Assembly: GCA_944363715.1 (NCBI GenBank)
Contig: CALVUX010000009.1
Coordinates: 1-64,000 of the forward strand
Direction: 5' to 3'
Origin: an uncultured Bacilli bacterium
GTDB taxonomy: Bacteria > Bacillota_I > Bacilli_A > RF39 > UBA660
Length of the DNA stretch: 64,000 nucleotides
A program made the position numbers and the translations under genes. Below are positions 19,384 to 28,042 of this stretch, piece after piece. The notes beneath the pieces were generated by a model. The model did no database searches. It was not told the DNA's origin and saw nothing but the letters and a program-made list of their open reading frames with translations. Each line of letters starts with the position of its first letter. Position 1 is the first letter of the stretch.

Positions 19384-20022
19384 TTAATAACATGTTATTC
19401 TTATAATAATAGTTATCATTGTAACTAGAAGGTATAATGTAGATATCATAAATATAAGATAACTTATAGCATGATGATTTAATAATTTATTTTTAATAGT
19501 AGTTATTACAAGCTTAAGCATGGCAAAGACTATAAGTATTATTATGGGGATTAATAATAAAGATAGGTAAATTCTATGTCCATTGTTTGCCACTGCTAGT
19601 GGATAGAAAAATGGAAAACAAATACTGATACCTGCAAAAATACTAAAGTATAAGTTTAATATTAATGATAGTAAGGAGAAGTTTTTATAATAAATGAATA
19701 ATGCTAGAGGTATAAATATTATTAACCAGATAGGATAATTAGTTATTACTTTGAAAAGGAAAGGATAATCTTCAATATAAGTAAAGTAATAGTAACTTAG
19801 GGCGTATGCTAGTAATATTATGATAATGCTTATAACAAAAAGGGGAATTTCTTTCTTAAAGCTAAACTTCTTGTTTCTTACATCATCTTTAAAACTTTCA
19901 TACGAACTTTTCTTTAAATCTACTTCTTTTATATCTTTATATATTTCTTTATTAATAGTTCCACAATATGGGCAACTAAATAGATTATCTTTATATTCTT
20001 TTTTACAATTAGGACACTTCAT
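19384..20022 (-). CDS. Zinc-ribbon polytopic membrane protein
   Basis: The ~212-residue product has an N-terminal zinc ribbon (CPNC at the start, then CPYC 14 residues later), a short charged linker and about five hydrophobic helices filling residues 55-212. The start at ATG 20022 is set by AAAGGTGAG; the upstream GTG lies inside that ribosome-binding site. No enzymatic motif is seen. Zinc-ribbon plus membrane domains are frequent and mostly uncharacterised in Firmicutes. It is one of two membrane-protein genes inserted between rplL and the methyltransferase gene in an otherwise canonical ribosomal/RNAP block. Confidence 0.65.
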   Translation of the reverse strand: MKCPNCKKEYKDNLFSCPYCGTINKEIYKDIKEVDLKKSSYESFKDDVRNKKFSFKKEIPLFVISIIIILLAYALSYYYFTYIEDYPFLFKVITNYPIWLIIFIPLALFIYYKNFSLLSLILNLYFSIFAGISICFPFFYPLAVANNGHRIYLSLLLIPIIILIVFAMLKLVITTIKNKLLNHHAISYLIFMISTLYLLVTMITIIIRITCY

Positions 20023-20067
20023 ATCTCTCACCTTTATTTAAGTATAACAAGTTTTATTTAAAAGAAA

Positions 20068-20087
20068 AAGAGGTTTGCTTTCCTCTT
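20068..20087 (-). terminator. Terminator after the 20088-20795 gene
   Basis: A 6-bp stem (AAGAGG / CCTCTT, 8-nt loop) is followed by TTTCTTTTA on the minus strand. Confidence 0.75.
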
Positions 20088-20795
20088 CTACTGATTATTA
20101 CTTGTACCATTTATTATAGGAGCTAGGTCATAAAGTGTTCCATCTTTAGTTTGAGCTAATATGCTAACACTTCCACTCATACCTGCTGATGCGTTTACAG
20201 TATAAAACTTAACAACATCTGTTATGTTAGGTAAAACTCCATAAGAAGTTAGACCTTCTATTCCGTTAGATAGTAAAGCTTGATATACAGGAATATATTC
20301 AACAGTCCCGTCACTCATTAAGAATAAAATTATATCACCAGTTGCATCTTGTCCAATGCCGCCAAAATAAATATCTTTTATTTCTTTTTCAAAGTTAAGT
20401 TGCTTGTTTTCATAAACATAGTCTTCTACTCCAGTTAAATCCCAATTTAATGTGTAAGTGTCTGATAAAACTTTTCTATTGTAACTAAGAGTTGCTACTT
20501 TTCTTGTTTCATCTAAACTAATATTGATAGTATGACCATTATTAACTAGGGTATATGTATCAGAATTACCATTAACAATCTTACTAGTATCAAAATCTAG
20601 TGAATTATCACTTATATCTTCTTCTGTTTCTTTATTCAATTCATTATTAGTTTCTGTTTTTTCAGGTTCTTCTACTTGATTAAATGTTAGATAACCTAGA
20701 CTGTACGTTGCAAAAACTACACCTCCACAAATTATTATTCCTAATAATATGCCTACAAAAACATGTAACCCCGTTTTACTCTTCTTATTTTCCAT
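20088..20795 (-). CDS. Membrane-anchored extracellular protein of unknown function
   Basis: The ~235-residue product has a short basic cytoplasmic start (MENKKSKTG), one transmembrane helix (about residues 10-32), a Glu/Asn/Thr-rich linker and an outward-facing, beta-rich C-terminal domain with repeated short strands (YTLVNNGH, VEYIPVYQ, GTLYDLAPI). The strand pattern suggests a propeller-blade or lipocalin-like surface domain, but no family is recognised. The ATG at 20795 fits AAGGAAGGTGA; the GTG at 20804 overlaps it. It lies after the rplL terminator and has its own terminator. Confidence 0.6.
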   Translation of the reverse strand: MENKKSKTGLHVFVGILLGIIICGGVVFATYSLGYLTFNQVEEPEKTETNNELNKETEEDISDNSLDFDTSKIVNGNSDTYTLVNNGHTINISLDETRKVATLSYNRKVLSDTYTLNWDLTGVEDYVYENKQLNFEKEIKDIYFGGIGQDATGDIILFLMSDGTVEYIPVYQALLSNGIEGLTSYGVLPNITDVVKFYTVNASAGMSGSVSILAQTKDGTLYDLAPIINGTSNNQ

Positions 20796-20852
20796 TACTT
20801 TCACCTTCCTTATGATAAGTTTAACACAAAAGTAGATAAAATTGCATAAAAA

Positions 20853-20874
20853 AGAAGCTAGTTATTTAACTTCT
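20853..20874 (-). terminator. Terminator after rplL
   Basis: A hairpin (AGAAG / CTTCT outer stem, TTA/TAA inner pairs) is followed by six T on the minus strand; it overlaps the end of rplL. Confidence 0.75.
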
Positions 20875-21236
20875 ACTGTAGCACCAGCTTCTTCTAATTT
20901 AGCTTTGATTTCATTAGCTTCTTCAACAGAAATGTTTTCTTTAATTGCAGAACCAGCATTATCAACTAAATCTTTAGATTCTTTTAATCCTAATCCTGTA
21001 ATTTCACGAACTACTTTGATAACTGCAACTTTAGCAGCTCCTGCATCAGTGATTGATACTGTAACTGTAGATGGAGCAGCATCTTCTGCAGCACCAGTAG
21101 CTCCTGGAGCAGCAACTGCAACAGCTGATGGATCTACACCAAACTCTTCTTTCATTGCGTCTACTAATTCTTTAATTTCTAAAAGATTCATTTCTTTTAA
21201 TGAGCTAATAAATTCTTCTTTTGTTAATTTAGCCAT
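20862..21236 (-). CDS. rplL: 50S ribosomal protein L7/L12
   Basis: The 124-residue stalk protein has an N-terminal dimerisation domain ([20 protein letters not shown]), an Ala/Pro-rich flexible hinge and a C-terminal factor-binding domain ([20 protein letters not shown]). It recruits translation factors. The ribosome-binding site GAGGAGG is strong. It is 21 bp after rplJ and forms with it the L10-L12 operon under the L10-type leader. Confidence 0.99.
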   Translation of the reverse strand: MAKLTKEEFISSLKEMNLLEIKELVDAMKEEFGVDPSAVAVAAPGATGAAEDAAPSTVTVSITDAGAAKVAVIKVVREITGLGLKESKDLVDNAGSAIKENISVEEANEIKAKLEEAGATVEVK

Positions 21237-21257
21237 GTTTATTTTCCTCCTCTAATA

Positions 21258-21752
21258 TTAATTTTCTTCTTTTTGTTCACTATATAAATTTAAGCAGATA
21301 GATAGGTCGCGAACAAGTCCTATCATACCACCTGCAAGCATAGTAAGTAAGCCATCTCTTGATGGAATCTTTGCATATTCTGTAAGTTTAGCTTGATCTG
21401 CAACTTCTCCATCAACATAACCAATCTTTAATGTTAAATTCTCATGATCTTTAGCAAAATCTGATAATACTTTGATTGGAGCTATTTGGTCAGTACTATA
21501 AGCAAATGCACTTGGTCCTTCTAAAGCTTCTTTAACATCAATGTTTAAATCATTGAATGCTCTAGCCATTAAAGTATTTTTATATACTTTATAAACAGCA
21601 CCTGCATCTCTTAGGGCACATCTTAGCTCTTTAATCTCAGCATCTGTTAGACCACGATAATCAAATAATACGAAAGTCGCACCATTATTAACATTATCTT
21701 TGATTTCATCAATAACTTCTTGCTTCTTTGCTAAGATTTTTTGATTAGCCAT
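21258..21752 (-). CDS. rplJ: 50S ribosomal protein L10
   Basis: The 164-residue stalk base protein binds 23S rRNA and anchors L7/L12 dimers through its C-terminal helix. The typical N-terminal half FVLFDYRGLTDAEIKELRCA and the following KVYKNTLMARAF are present. It is the first gene after a structured leader that matches L10-type autoregulatory leaders, so L10/L12 feedback on its own mRNA is expected. Confidence 0.98.
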   Translation of the reverse strand: MANQKILAKKQEVIDEIKDNVNNGATFVLFDYRGLTDAEIKELRCALRDAGAVYKVYKNTLMARAFNDLNIDVKEALEGPSAFAYSTDQIAPIKVLSDFAKDHENLTLKIGYVDGEVADQAKLTEYAKIPSRDGLLTMLAGGMIGLVRDLSICLNLYSEQKEEN

Positions 21753-21764
21753 TTTTCCCTCCTA

Positions 21765-21900
21765 TTTTTTAGTCAGTTTAAATAGTCCCTAGAAAGTTAA
21801 AAGTTCTCGAGATTTTCCCCAAGAACTTTTATTTATAGTAATTAGTCCTCGGTAGGATTTACGTTTTTACCTACTGTCTTGGGTACTTGTTAACTGATTT
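21765..21900 (-). ncRNA. L10-type ribosomal protein leader
   Basis: On the minus strand the 5' leader carries the conserved AAGACAGTAGGT and, about 20 nt later, CCTACCGAGGACTAAT, the paired blocks that define L10 leaders. A second hairpin follows (AAAAGTTCT / AGAACTTTT), which could act as terminator or attenuator before rplJ. L10-L12 binding to such leaders is established in other bacteria. Confidence 0.85.
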
Positions 21901-21907
21901 CTTTCTT

Positions 21908-21936
21908 ATTATATTCTATAATCTTCTATTTGTCAA
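21908..21936 (-). promoter_or_regulatory. Consensus sigma-A promoter of rplJ-rplL
   Basis: A perfect TTGACA (21931-21936) and TATAAT (21908-21913) with 17-bp spacing on the minus strand, overlapping the last codons of rplA. The strength fits the high demand for stalk proteins. Confidence 0.92.
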
Positions 21937-22624
21937 AAGAATTAATTTGAATCTTAATTCCAGGACCCATAGTAGATGAAATAGATATATTTTTAATATA
22001 GTCTCCTTTTACTGTAGCAGGTTTAATTTTGATGATTTGGCTAACTACAGCATTTAGGTTTGCTAATAGGTCTTCTTCAGTAAATGATACTTTACCAATG
22101 ATAGTATGGATATTACCAAAACTATCTGTACGGTATTCAACACGTCCTGCTTTAGCATCTGTTACTGCTTTAGCAACATCTGTTGTTACAGTTCCTGTTT
22201 TAGGGTTAGGCATTAATCCTTTTGGTCCAAGGATACGTCCTAACTTACCAAGTAAAGGCATCATATCTGGAGTTGCAATCATAGTATCAAATTCAAACCA
22301 ATTTTCATTAGCAATTTTATCTAGATAATCTTGATCTCCAACATAGTCTGCTCCTGCAGCTTCAGCAGCTTTAGCATTATCACCTTTAGCGATAACTAAA
22401 ACACGATTTGTTTTACCTGTTCCTTTTGGTAGAACAATAGCACCTCTTAGTTGTTGATCAGCTTTTTTAGTATCAAGATTTAAGTTCATTGCAACTTCTA
22501 CTGAAGAATCAAACTTAGTAATACTAGTTTCTTTAACTAATTTTACAGCTTCTTCTTTAGTATATAGTTTATTCTTTTCTACTTTAGTAGCAGCTTCACT
22601 ATATTTTCTACTTCTTCTTTTCAT
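21926..22624 (-). CDS. rplA: 50S ribosomal protein L1
   Basis: The 232-residue two-domain L1 stalk protein contains the signature region [27 protein letters not shown] and the RNA-binding residues of domain I. It guides deacylated tRNA out of the E site and in many bacteria represses its own L11-L1 operon. The intergenic segment upstream (22638-22683) folds into a stem that could be its mRNA site. Ribosome-binding site AAGGAGG. Confidence 0.99.
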   Translation of the reverse strand: MKRRSRKYSEAATKVEKNKLYTKEEAVKLVKETSITKFDSSVEVAMNLNLDTKKADQQLRGAIVLPKGTGKTNRVLVIAKGDNAKAAEAAGADYVGDQDYLDKIANENWFEFDTMIATPDMMPLLGKLGRILGPKGLMPNPKTGTVTTDVAKAVTDAKAGRVEYRTDSFGNIHTIIGKVSFTEEDLLANLNAVVSQIIKIKPATVKGDYIKNISISSTMGPGIKIQINSFDK

Positions 22625-22637
22625 TATTTTTCCTCCT

Positions 22638-22698
22638 TATGTGGTTATTCGGGTAAGCAATTAGTGTTACATCCTCCCACATAGGTATAACCTATATG
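22638..22698 (-). promoter_or_regulatory. Structured rplK-rplA intergenic region, candidate L1 autoregulatory site
   Basis: On the minus strand TATGTGG and CCACATA form a 7-bp stem enclosing a GGG/CCC pair and a GGGAGGATG segment. It partly overlaps an alternative hairpin CATATAGG / CCTATG. The rplA ribosome-binding site lies at its 3' edge. Resemblance to L1 mRNA sites is suggestive only. Confidence 0.35.
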
Positions 22699-22706
22699 TT
22701 TAATTT

Positions 22707-23150
22707 TTAATTTTCTTCTTTTGTTTCAACGGCAACACCCATGTTCTTTGCTGTTCCAATTACTGTTTTCTTAGCTGCTTCAATATCATAGCAGTTTAAA
22801 TCTGGTAATTTAGTTTCAGCTATTTCTGTTACTTGGGCATCTGTTAAGGTTGCAACTGTTTCATTCTTTCCTTTTGTTGATCCTTTATTGATTTTAGCAT
22901 ACTTCTTAATTAAGAATGGAACTGGTGGAGTCTTAATTACAAAGTCAAAGCTTCTATCTTCATAAATAGAAATTTCAACTGGTAAAATATCTCCCATCTT
23001 ATCTCTTGTTGCATCATTATATTTTGTACAAAATTCCTGTAAGTTAATTCCAGCAGGTCCTAAAACTGTTCCAACTGGTGGTGCAGGTGTTGCTTTTCCT
23101 GCAGGAATTTGTAACTTTATTTTCTTTACAACTTCTTTTTTGTTTGCCAC
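22707..23150 (-). CDS. rplK: 50S ribosomal protein L11
   Basis: The 147-residue GTPase-centre protein contains the N-terminal KIKLQIPAGKATPAPPVG with the conserved prolines, then LGPAGINLQEFC and the C-terminal rRNA-binding domain. The frame is open 18 codons further upstream, but family alignment and AAAGGATG place the start at GTG 23150. A 5' leader of about 140 nt follows a good promoter just after nusG. Confidence 0.98.
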   Translation of the reverse strand: MANKKEVVKKIKLQIPAGKATPAPPVGTVLGPAGINLQEFCTKYNDATRDKMGDILPVEISIYEDRSFDFVIKTPPVPFLIKKYAKINKGSTKGKNETVATLTDAQVTEIAETKLPDLNCYDIEAAKKTVIGTAKNMGVAVETKEEN

Positions 23151-23297
23151 GAAAAACACATCCTTTCTTACTCGTTTTCGCGAGTGGTTATAATAGCTTT
23201 TCAATATCAGGATTGTTTAATCCCAACATTTTGCATTTTATGCACTTTTTGCTTCCCACTAATATTAATCTATATATAAAATTAATATAGCCCCTAA

Positions 23298-23326
23298 ATA
23301 ATAGCATACTTTTTCTTATTTGACAA
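23298..23326 (-). promoter_or_regulatory. Promoter of rplK-rplA
   Basis: On the minus strand, TTGTCA (23321-23326) and TATTAT (23298-23303) have 17-bp spacing. It overlaps an imperfect AGCATA / TATGCT hairpin that may end the nusG transcript. Confidence 0.75.
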
Positions 23327-23333
23327 GAGAAAA

Positions 23334-23867
23334 CTATGCTTTTTCTATTTGAGTTAATTCAACTTCAACTTGAGTTTCTTGTCCAAATAAATCAACATTA
23401 AGAACAATTTTCTCATTAGCACTATCAACTTCTTCGATAACTCCATACATTCCTGTGAATGGTCCACCGATGATTTTAACTTTAGTACCAGGTTGTAATT
23501 CTTTATCAATATCAATTCTGCTAATACCCATATTTCTTAGGATATGGTCTACTTCACTAGGTTGTAATGGAGTAGGTTTAGCACCTTTACCACTTGATCC
23601 GATAAATCCTGTAACTCCTGGAGTATTACGAACTATATACCAAGCTTCATCTGTCATAATCATTTCTACTAAGATATATCCTGGGAATAGTTTTTTTACT
23701 TTTGTCTTTTTAACTCCATCTTTTATCTCAGTTTCTTCTTGTTCTGGAACAATAACTCTAAATATATAATCTTGCATATTCATTGATTCAGCACGCATTA
23801 AAAGTTTTTCTTGAACTTTCTTTTCATGTCCTGAATAAGTATTAACGACATACCATTGTTTTTCCAT
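23334..23867 (-). CDS. nusG: Transcription elongation/termination factor NusG
   Basis: The ~177-residue product has an N-terminal NGN domain (QWYVVNTYSGHEKKVQEKL, KKLFPGYILVEM) that binds the RNAP clamp. The C-terminal KOW domain contains GTKVKIIGGPFTGMYGVIEE. The ATG at 23867 is favoured over 23873 by spacing to AGGAAGG. It directly follows secE with 13 bp between them, the usual arrangement. Confidence 0.98.
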   Translation of the reverse strand: MEKQWYVVNTYSGHEKKVQEKLLMRAESMNMQDYIFRVIVPEQEETEIKDGVKKTKVKKLFPGYILVEMIMTDEAWYIVRNTPGVTGFIGSSGKGAKPTPLQPSEVDHILRNMGISRIDIDKELQPGTKVKIIGGPFTGMYGVIEEVDSANEKIVLNVDLFGQETQVEVELTQIEKA

Positions 23868-23880
23868 AACCATTTCCTTC

Positions 23881-24177
23881 CTATTTACCTAATGAATGAA
23901 GTGCCGCTATTATTACATCTATTAAATAGAAGAATAATGAGCAACAAATAATAAATATTATAGTAGCGATAGAGTATTTAACCATTTCTTTTCTTGAAGG
24001 CCATTTTACTCTTTTAAATTCTGTTTTTACACCACTAAAAAAGTTAGCTATTTTGGTAAATACACTTACCTTTTCTTTCTTTTTACCTTTAGAAGAAGTC
24101 TTCTTGTTTTCTTTTTTAGTTACTTCTTTTAAAGACTCTTTTTTCATTTCTTTAGTTTCTTCTTTTTTCTTTGCCAT
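23881..24177 (-). CDS. secE: Protein translocase subunit SecE
   Basis: The ~98-residue product has an extended Lys/Glu-rich N-terminus (residues 1-40), then the conserved amphipathic segment EFKRVKWPSRKEM and a single C-terminal transmembrane helix. It stabilises SecY in the inner-membrane channel. The first ~40 highly charged residues are longer than in many Bacilli SecE proteins. Expressed with nusG from a promoter at 24237-24265. Confidence 0.95.
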   Translation of the reverse strand: MAKKKEETKEMKKESLKEVTKKENKKTSSKGKKKEKVSVFTKIANFFSGVKTEFKRVKWPSRKEMVKYSIATIIFIICCSLFFYLIDVIIAALHSLGK

Positions 24178-24213
24178 ATACACATCTTCCTTTGTATTTT
24201 TTTCTAAAAGAAA

Positions 24214-24254
24214 AACACTTTCCAGTGCTTAAGCATACATTACCACAAAGTGTT
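24214..24254 (-). terminator. Terminator of the radical SAM gene, overlapping the secE promoter
   Basis: An 8-bp stem (AACACTTT / AAAGTGTT) with a 25-nt loop is followed by TTTCTTTT on the minus strand. The -10 of the secE promoter lies in its loop, so read-through and new initiation could compete. Confidence 0.6.
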
Positions 24255-24265
24255 TCTTTAGTCAA
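24237..24265 (-). promoter_or_regulatory. Promoter of secE-nusG
   Basis: On the minus strand, TTGACT (24260-24265) and TAATGT (24237-24242, preceded by TGG) have 17-bp spacing. Confidence 0.65.
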
Positions 24266-24275
24266 TACATTTTTG

Positions 24276-25115
24276 TCATTTCTTAAATCTATTTTTATAA
24301 TAACAACTTTGACACAGTTTTTCAACACATTTATTATCTCTAAATCCATCTATAATTTTTTTAGTTTTTTCTTTTTCTAATATATCTTTTAAATTTTCTT
24401 CAAAGATATTTCCTAAATTGATAAGACCATCATCATCTAGACAGCATGCTATAACTGTACCATTTGATAGTATGGCTATTTGACTTTTTAAACCTTCACA
24501 AAAACCATTAGTTTTATCATTTGTCACAACAGGCCATTCAAAAAGATTATCTTTATCCACATATTTGTTGATATCTATTTTAATATTTTTCTCTTTTTTG
24601 ATTTTTTCAACAGTTTCTGTGGATAAACAATAATACTCTTTAAGTTTTTCCACTACTTCTGTAGATTTTTTATCTAATTTATTTTCTTTTTGAGCCCAAA
24701 GTCTATATATTATTATTTTATCCTGTGGAAAAATAGAAACTGCTTTAAATATATCATTAAGATAATTTAAATTATTTACTTCAGCATTTAAAGATATATG
24801 TATCTTAGATAATGATTTATGTTTAACTAGCTCTTTTATTTTAGCTTTTAATAGTGTTCCATTAGTAGTTAGACTTATACTTATATTATTGTCATCACAG
24901 ATATTTAAAATTTCATTTAAATTAGAATGTAGTAAAGGTTCTCCTTTTACATGAAGACAGATAGTATTAGTATAGTCTTTTACTTTAGATATTACTTCTT
25001 TAAATTCACTTACTGACATTTCTTTTAAAGGTCTTGTTGATTTTTTACAGAATGAGCAAGATAGATTACATTTATTTGTGATTTCTATATAAATACGATT
25101 AAATCTTTTCTTCAT
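24276..25115 (-). CDS. Radical SAM protein with C-terminal SPASM-like cluster
   Basis: The 279-residue product binds the [4Fe-4S]/SAM cluster through Cys16, Cys20 and Cys23 (CNLSCSFC). The GGE-like motif appears as VKGEPLLH. The C-terminus has the SPASM-type cysteines (FCEG, IACCLDD, CVEKLCQSCYY) expected to hold an auxiliary Fe-S cluster. SPASM enzymes often modify peptides or act as sulfatase/anaerobic maturases, but no precursor peptide or sulfatase is adjacent. It starts 2 bp after uvrB ends, so it is in the uvrB transcript. The substrate is unknown. Confidence 0.88.
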   Translation of the reverse strand: MKKRFNRIYIEITNKCNLSCSFCKKSTRPLKEMSVSEFKEVISKVKDYTNTICLHVKGEPLLHSNLNEILNICDDNNISISLTTNGTLLKAKIKELVKHKSLSKIHISLNAEVNNLNYLNDIFKAVSIFPQDKIIIYRLWAQKENKLDKKSTEVVEKLKEYYCLSTETVEKIKKEKNIKIDINKYVDKDNLFEWPVVTNDKTNGFCEGLKSQIAILSNGTVIACCLDDDGLINLGNIFEENLKDILEKEKTKKIIDGFRDNKCVEKLCQSCYYKNRFKK

Positions 25116-25117
25116 AA

Positions 25118-27070
25118 CTATTCACTCTTCATTTCAAACAAAGCATTCCTTAACTCCATCGCTCTTTCAAAGTCAAGATTCTTAGCTGCTTCTTTCATTT
25201 CTTGTTCAATTCTCTCTATTTCTAGCATCTTTTCTTTCTTAGTTAATTTTTTCTTAGGTTTAGTAGTATCTTTTGTATCGACATTACTAATAACTTCTCT
25301 TATTTCTTTTTCAATTGTTTTAGGAACTATACCGTGTTCTTTATTATAAGCTTCTTGAATTTCACGACGACGTTTTGTCTCTTTAATCGCTTTATCCATA
25401 GAGTCTGTAATATTATCTCCATACATGATAACATGTCCATTAGCATTTCTTGCACAACGTCCAATTGTTTGGATAAGACTTCTCTCACTTCTTAAGAATC
25501 CTTCTTTATCAGCATCTAATATTGCGATTAGAGATACTTCTGGAATATCTATACCTTCACGTAAAAGGTTTATTCCAACAACAACATCATAGATTCCACA
25601 TCTTAAATCGTGAATGATTTGTAGACGTTCTAGAGTTTTTATTTCAGTATGAAGATATGCTACTTTGATATCTAAGTCTTTTAAGTAGTTAGTTAACTCT
25701 TCACTCATTCTAATAGTTAAGGTTGTAATTAAGACTCTTTCATTTTTCTTAATACGTTCATTTATCTCTCCAACTAAATCATCTATTTGTCCTTCTGTCT
25801 TTCTAACTTCAATAGTTGGGTCAAGTAATCCTGTTGGTCTAATGATTTGTTCTACAAACTTACCTTGTGTTTTTTCGAGTTCATAATCACCTGGTGTTGC
25901 AGATACATATATTGCTTGTTTTATTTTCTTTTCAAACTCATCAAACTTTAAAGGACGGTTATCAAGAGCACTAGGTAGACGAAATCCATAATCAACTAGG
26001 TTTTGTTTTCTTGCTCTATCTCCATTATACATTCCTCTTACTTGAGGTAGAGTTACGTGGGATTCATCAACTATTAAAAGATAATCATCACCAAAGAAGT
26101 CCATTAGAGTTGTAGGAGTTTCACCAGGACTACGTCCTGCCATAGGTGCAGAATAGTTTTCAATACCATGACAGAAACCTGTTTCTTCTAGCATCTCTAA
26201 ATCATAGTTAGTTCTTTGCTCTAGACGTTCTGCAGCAAGAAGTTTATTTTGACTCTTAAGTTCCTCTAAACGTTCTTGTAACTCTTTTTTTATTCTTTTA
26301 ATCGCTTCTTTTAATTTATCATCACTAATTACAAAGTGACTGGCTGGGAAAATACTAACGTTTTTCTTATTAGATATTACTGTTCCTGTTAAAACATCTA
26401 TTTCACTAATTCTATCTATTTCGCTACCAAAGAATTCTATTCTATAACCTGTTTGATTTTGATTAGTAGGAATTATTTCTAAGACATCGCCTCTTACTCT
26501 AAAAGTACCACGATGGAAGTCTAAATCATTTCTTGCATATTGCATTTCCACAAGCTTTACTAAAACTTCATTTCGCTCTATTTCTTCTCCTATACTTAGT
26601 GTTAACATTTTATTTTTATATTCTTCTACTTCTCCAATACCATAGATACAAGAAACACTAGCGACAACAATAGTATCTTTTGATGAGAGTAATGCAGATG
26701 TTGCAGCATGACGAAGTTCATCTATTTCATCGTTTATAGATGAATCTTTTTCAATATAAGTATCAGTACTAGGAACATATGCTTCCGGCTGGTAATAGTC
26801 ATAATATGAGACAAAGTACTCAACATTATTCTCAGGGAATAATTCTTTCATCTCTGAATAAAGTTGACCTGCTAGAGTCTTGTTATGGGCTAGTATTAAA
26901 GTAGGTTTATTAACTTGTGCGATTACATTAGCCATGGTAAAAGTTTTACCTGTTCCTGTCGCACCTAATAAAACTTGTTCTTTCTTACCTTCTTTTATTC
27001 CTTCTACTAATTCTTTTATCGCTTCTGGTTGGTCTCCACTTGGTTTGAATTTTGATACTAATTTAAACAT
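25118..27070 (-). CDS. uvrB: Excinuclease ABC subunit B
   Basis: The 650-residue nucleotide-excision-repair helicase has Walker A GATGTGKT near the N-terminus and the beta-hairpin with [12 protein letters not shown] that locks DNA. Helicase motifs ([22 protein letters not shown]) and the C-terminal UVR domain that contacts UvrC are also present. The ATG at 27070 is chosen from AAGGAGTG; the frame extends six codons upstream. uvrA is not adjacent; a radical SAM gene follows instead. No clear LexA-type site is seen at its promoter. Confidence 0.98.
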   Translation of the reverse strand: MFKLVSKFKPSGDQPEAIKELVEGIKEGKKEQVLLGATGTGKTFTMANVIAQVNKPTLILAHNKTLAGQLYSEMKELFPENNVEYFVSYYDYYQPEAYVPSTDTYIEKDSSINDEIDELRHAATSALLSSKDTIVVASVSCIYGIGEVEEYKNKMLTLSIGEEIERNEVLVKLVEMQYARNDLDFHRGTFRVRGDVLEIIPTNQNQTGYRIEFFGSEIDRISEIDVLTGTVISNKKNVSIFPASHFVISDDKLKEAIKRIKKELQERLEELKSQNKLLAAERLEQRTNYDLEMLEETGFCHGIENYSAPMAGRSPGETPTTLMDFFGDDYLLIVDESHVTLPQVRGMYNGDRARKQNLVDYGFRLPSALDNRPLKFDEFEKKIKQAIYVSATPGDYELEKTQGKFVEQIIRPTGLLDPTIEVRKTEGQIDDLVGEINERIKKNERVLITTLTIRMSEELTNYLKDLDIKVAYLHTEIKTLERLQIIHDLRCGIYDVVVGINLLREGIDIPEVSLIAILDADKEGFLRSERSLIQTIGRCARNANGHVIMYGDNITDSMDKAIKETKRRREIQEAYNKEHGIVPKTIEKEIREVISNVDTKDTTKPKKKLTKKEKMLEIERIEQEMKEAAKNLDFERAMELRNALFEMKSE

Positions 27071-27090
27071 AGGTATCACTCCTTGCAAGT

Positions 27091-27119
27091 ATTATATCAT
27101 TAAGATTATATAGTGACAA
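27091..27119 (-). promoter_or_regulatory. Promoter of uvrB
   Basis: On the minus strand, TTGTCA (27114-27119) and TATAAT (27091-27096) have 17-bp spacing. Confidence 0.85.
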
Positions 27120-27188
27120 AGAAATTTGCTTATAAAAACTACCTTTATCTATTTTTAACTGTTATAATATAGCTAAAGGAGAACGATT

Positions 27189-27716
27189 ATGAAAAAGTTA
27201 GTTATTTTAATAATAGTTATTTCTATAATAACTATTATCTCTACTGTTAGTATTTTGCTTTTATCAAGACCTGATAAAAATACTGAACGTATTAATTCTA
27301 CACTTTATCAAAGATTTCAAGATTCTACTTATAGTTTTACAGGTAAAAGTAATAACTTTGAATTTAAAATTGGAAGAGCTTATCTTACAGATAGTGAAAA
27401 TAGGATTTATTTAGATGATTTTAGACAAACAAAAGAAATAAATGGTGTAGAATCTTTATATCTACATATTTACTTTAATAATGAACTAAGTGGTACTTAT
27501 CTTAATACTGATAAGTTAAATAATTTAAATAATACTTTTGATAGCCTTTCTTTTTATGAAGGCAAAATCTGTCCTAATAATAATGGAGAATGTCTGTATA
27601 GTCCTTTTGAAAATGCTACTAAAGATAATTTCAAAGATGGTATTAAAGTAGTAATAGAATATTGTTTAGAAAATAAAACTTGTAAAGAGGAAACATTTAA
27701 ATTAAGTTATGAATAA
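27189..27716 (+). CDS. Membrane-anchored extracellular protein, unknown
   Basis: The 175-residue product has an N-terminal hydrophobic helix (residues 3-25, very Ile-rich) and no lipobox cysteine, so it is a signal anchor. The rest is a soluble, Asn/Ser-rich domain with two Cys pairs near the C-terminus (CPNNNGEC and CLENKTC) that could form disulfides outside the cell. The ribosome-binding site AAAGGAG is strong and a TATAAT lies at 27163-27168. It is one of the few plus-strand genes and is divergent from uvrB. No family is recognised. Confidence 0.65.
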   Translation: MKKLVILIIVISIITIISTVSILLLSRPDKNTERINSTLYQRFQDSTYSFTGKSNNFEFKIGRAYLTDSENRIYLDDFRQTKEINGVESLYLHIYFNNELSGTYLNTDKLNNLNNTFDSLSFYEGKICPNNNGECLYSPFENATKDNFKDGIKVVIEYCLENKTCKEETFKLSYE

Positions 27717-27745
27717 AGAACTCTAGCCAAAGACTAAAGTTCTTT
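27715..27745. terminator. Terminator after the 27189-27716 gene
   Basis: An 8-bp perfect stem (AAAGAACT / AGTTCTTT, 15-nt loop) is followed by TTATTT on the plus strand. It can also serve the convergent operon ending at 27749. Confidence 0.8.
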
Positions 27746-27748
27746 TAT

Positions 27749-28042
27749 TTACATACCTATTAAATCAAAGTTAATAGAGTCTTCTTTAAGTAATTCAATA
27801 ATATTAGTATTAGAATGTTTTTCTATTCTTTCCTTTATAGAATTAACATCATCATAAAATAGATTAGGTTTATTTATTATAATATCTTTTATATTAGTAA
27901 GTCCTATTGATAAGAAGTAATCTATTATCGATGATACTCTTTCTTCATTTAACTCTAATTCTAGTTTATCCTCTTCATCTATAGTGTTAATAATATCATT
28001 AATATCTTCTGCAGTTAGATTATATTTAGTTAGATACTCCAT
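27749..28042 (-). CDS. Small helical protein, last gene of an unrecognised operon
   Basis: The 97-residue, entirely alpha-helical acidic protein contains a segment (YFLSIGLTNIKDIIINKPNL, then an ERI helix) resembling the helix-turn-helix-P-helix pattern of mTERF-type repeats. This similarity is by eye and weak. Its start overlaps the end of the 28030-29871 gene by 13 bp, so it belongs to that operon. It may be a detached repeat unit of the larger upstream protein, which ends in similar helical repeats. No catalytic motif is visible. Confidence 0.65.
   Translation of the reverse strand: MEYLTKYNLTAEDINDIINTIDEEDKLELELNEERVSSIIDYFLSIGLTNIKDIIINKPNLFYDDVNSIKERIEKHSNTNIIELLKEDSINFDLIGM

Noticed and set aside
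24152-24349. Possible rpmG (L33) between the radical SAM gene and secE
   Set aside because: The translated frame has scattered Cys but lacks the L33 signature, and the segment is better explained by the terminator and the secE promoter.
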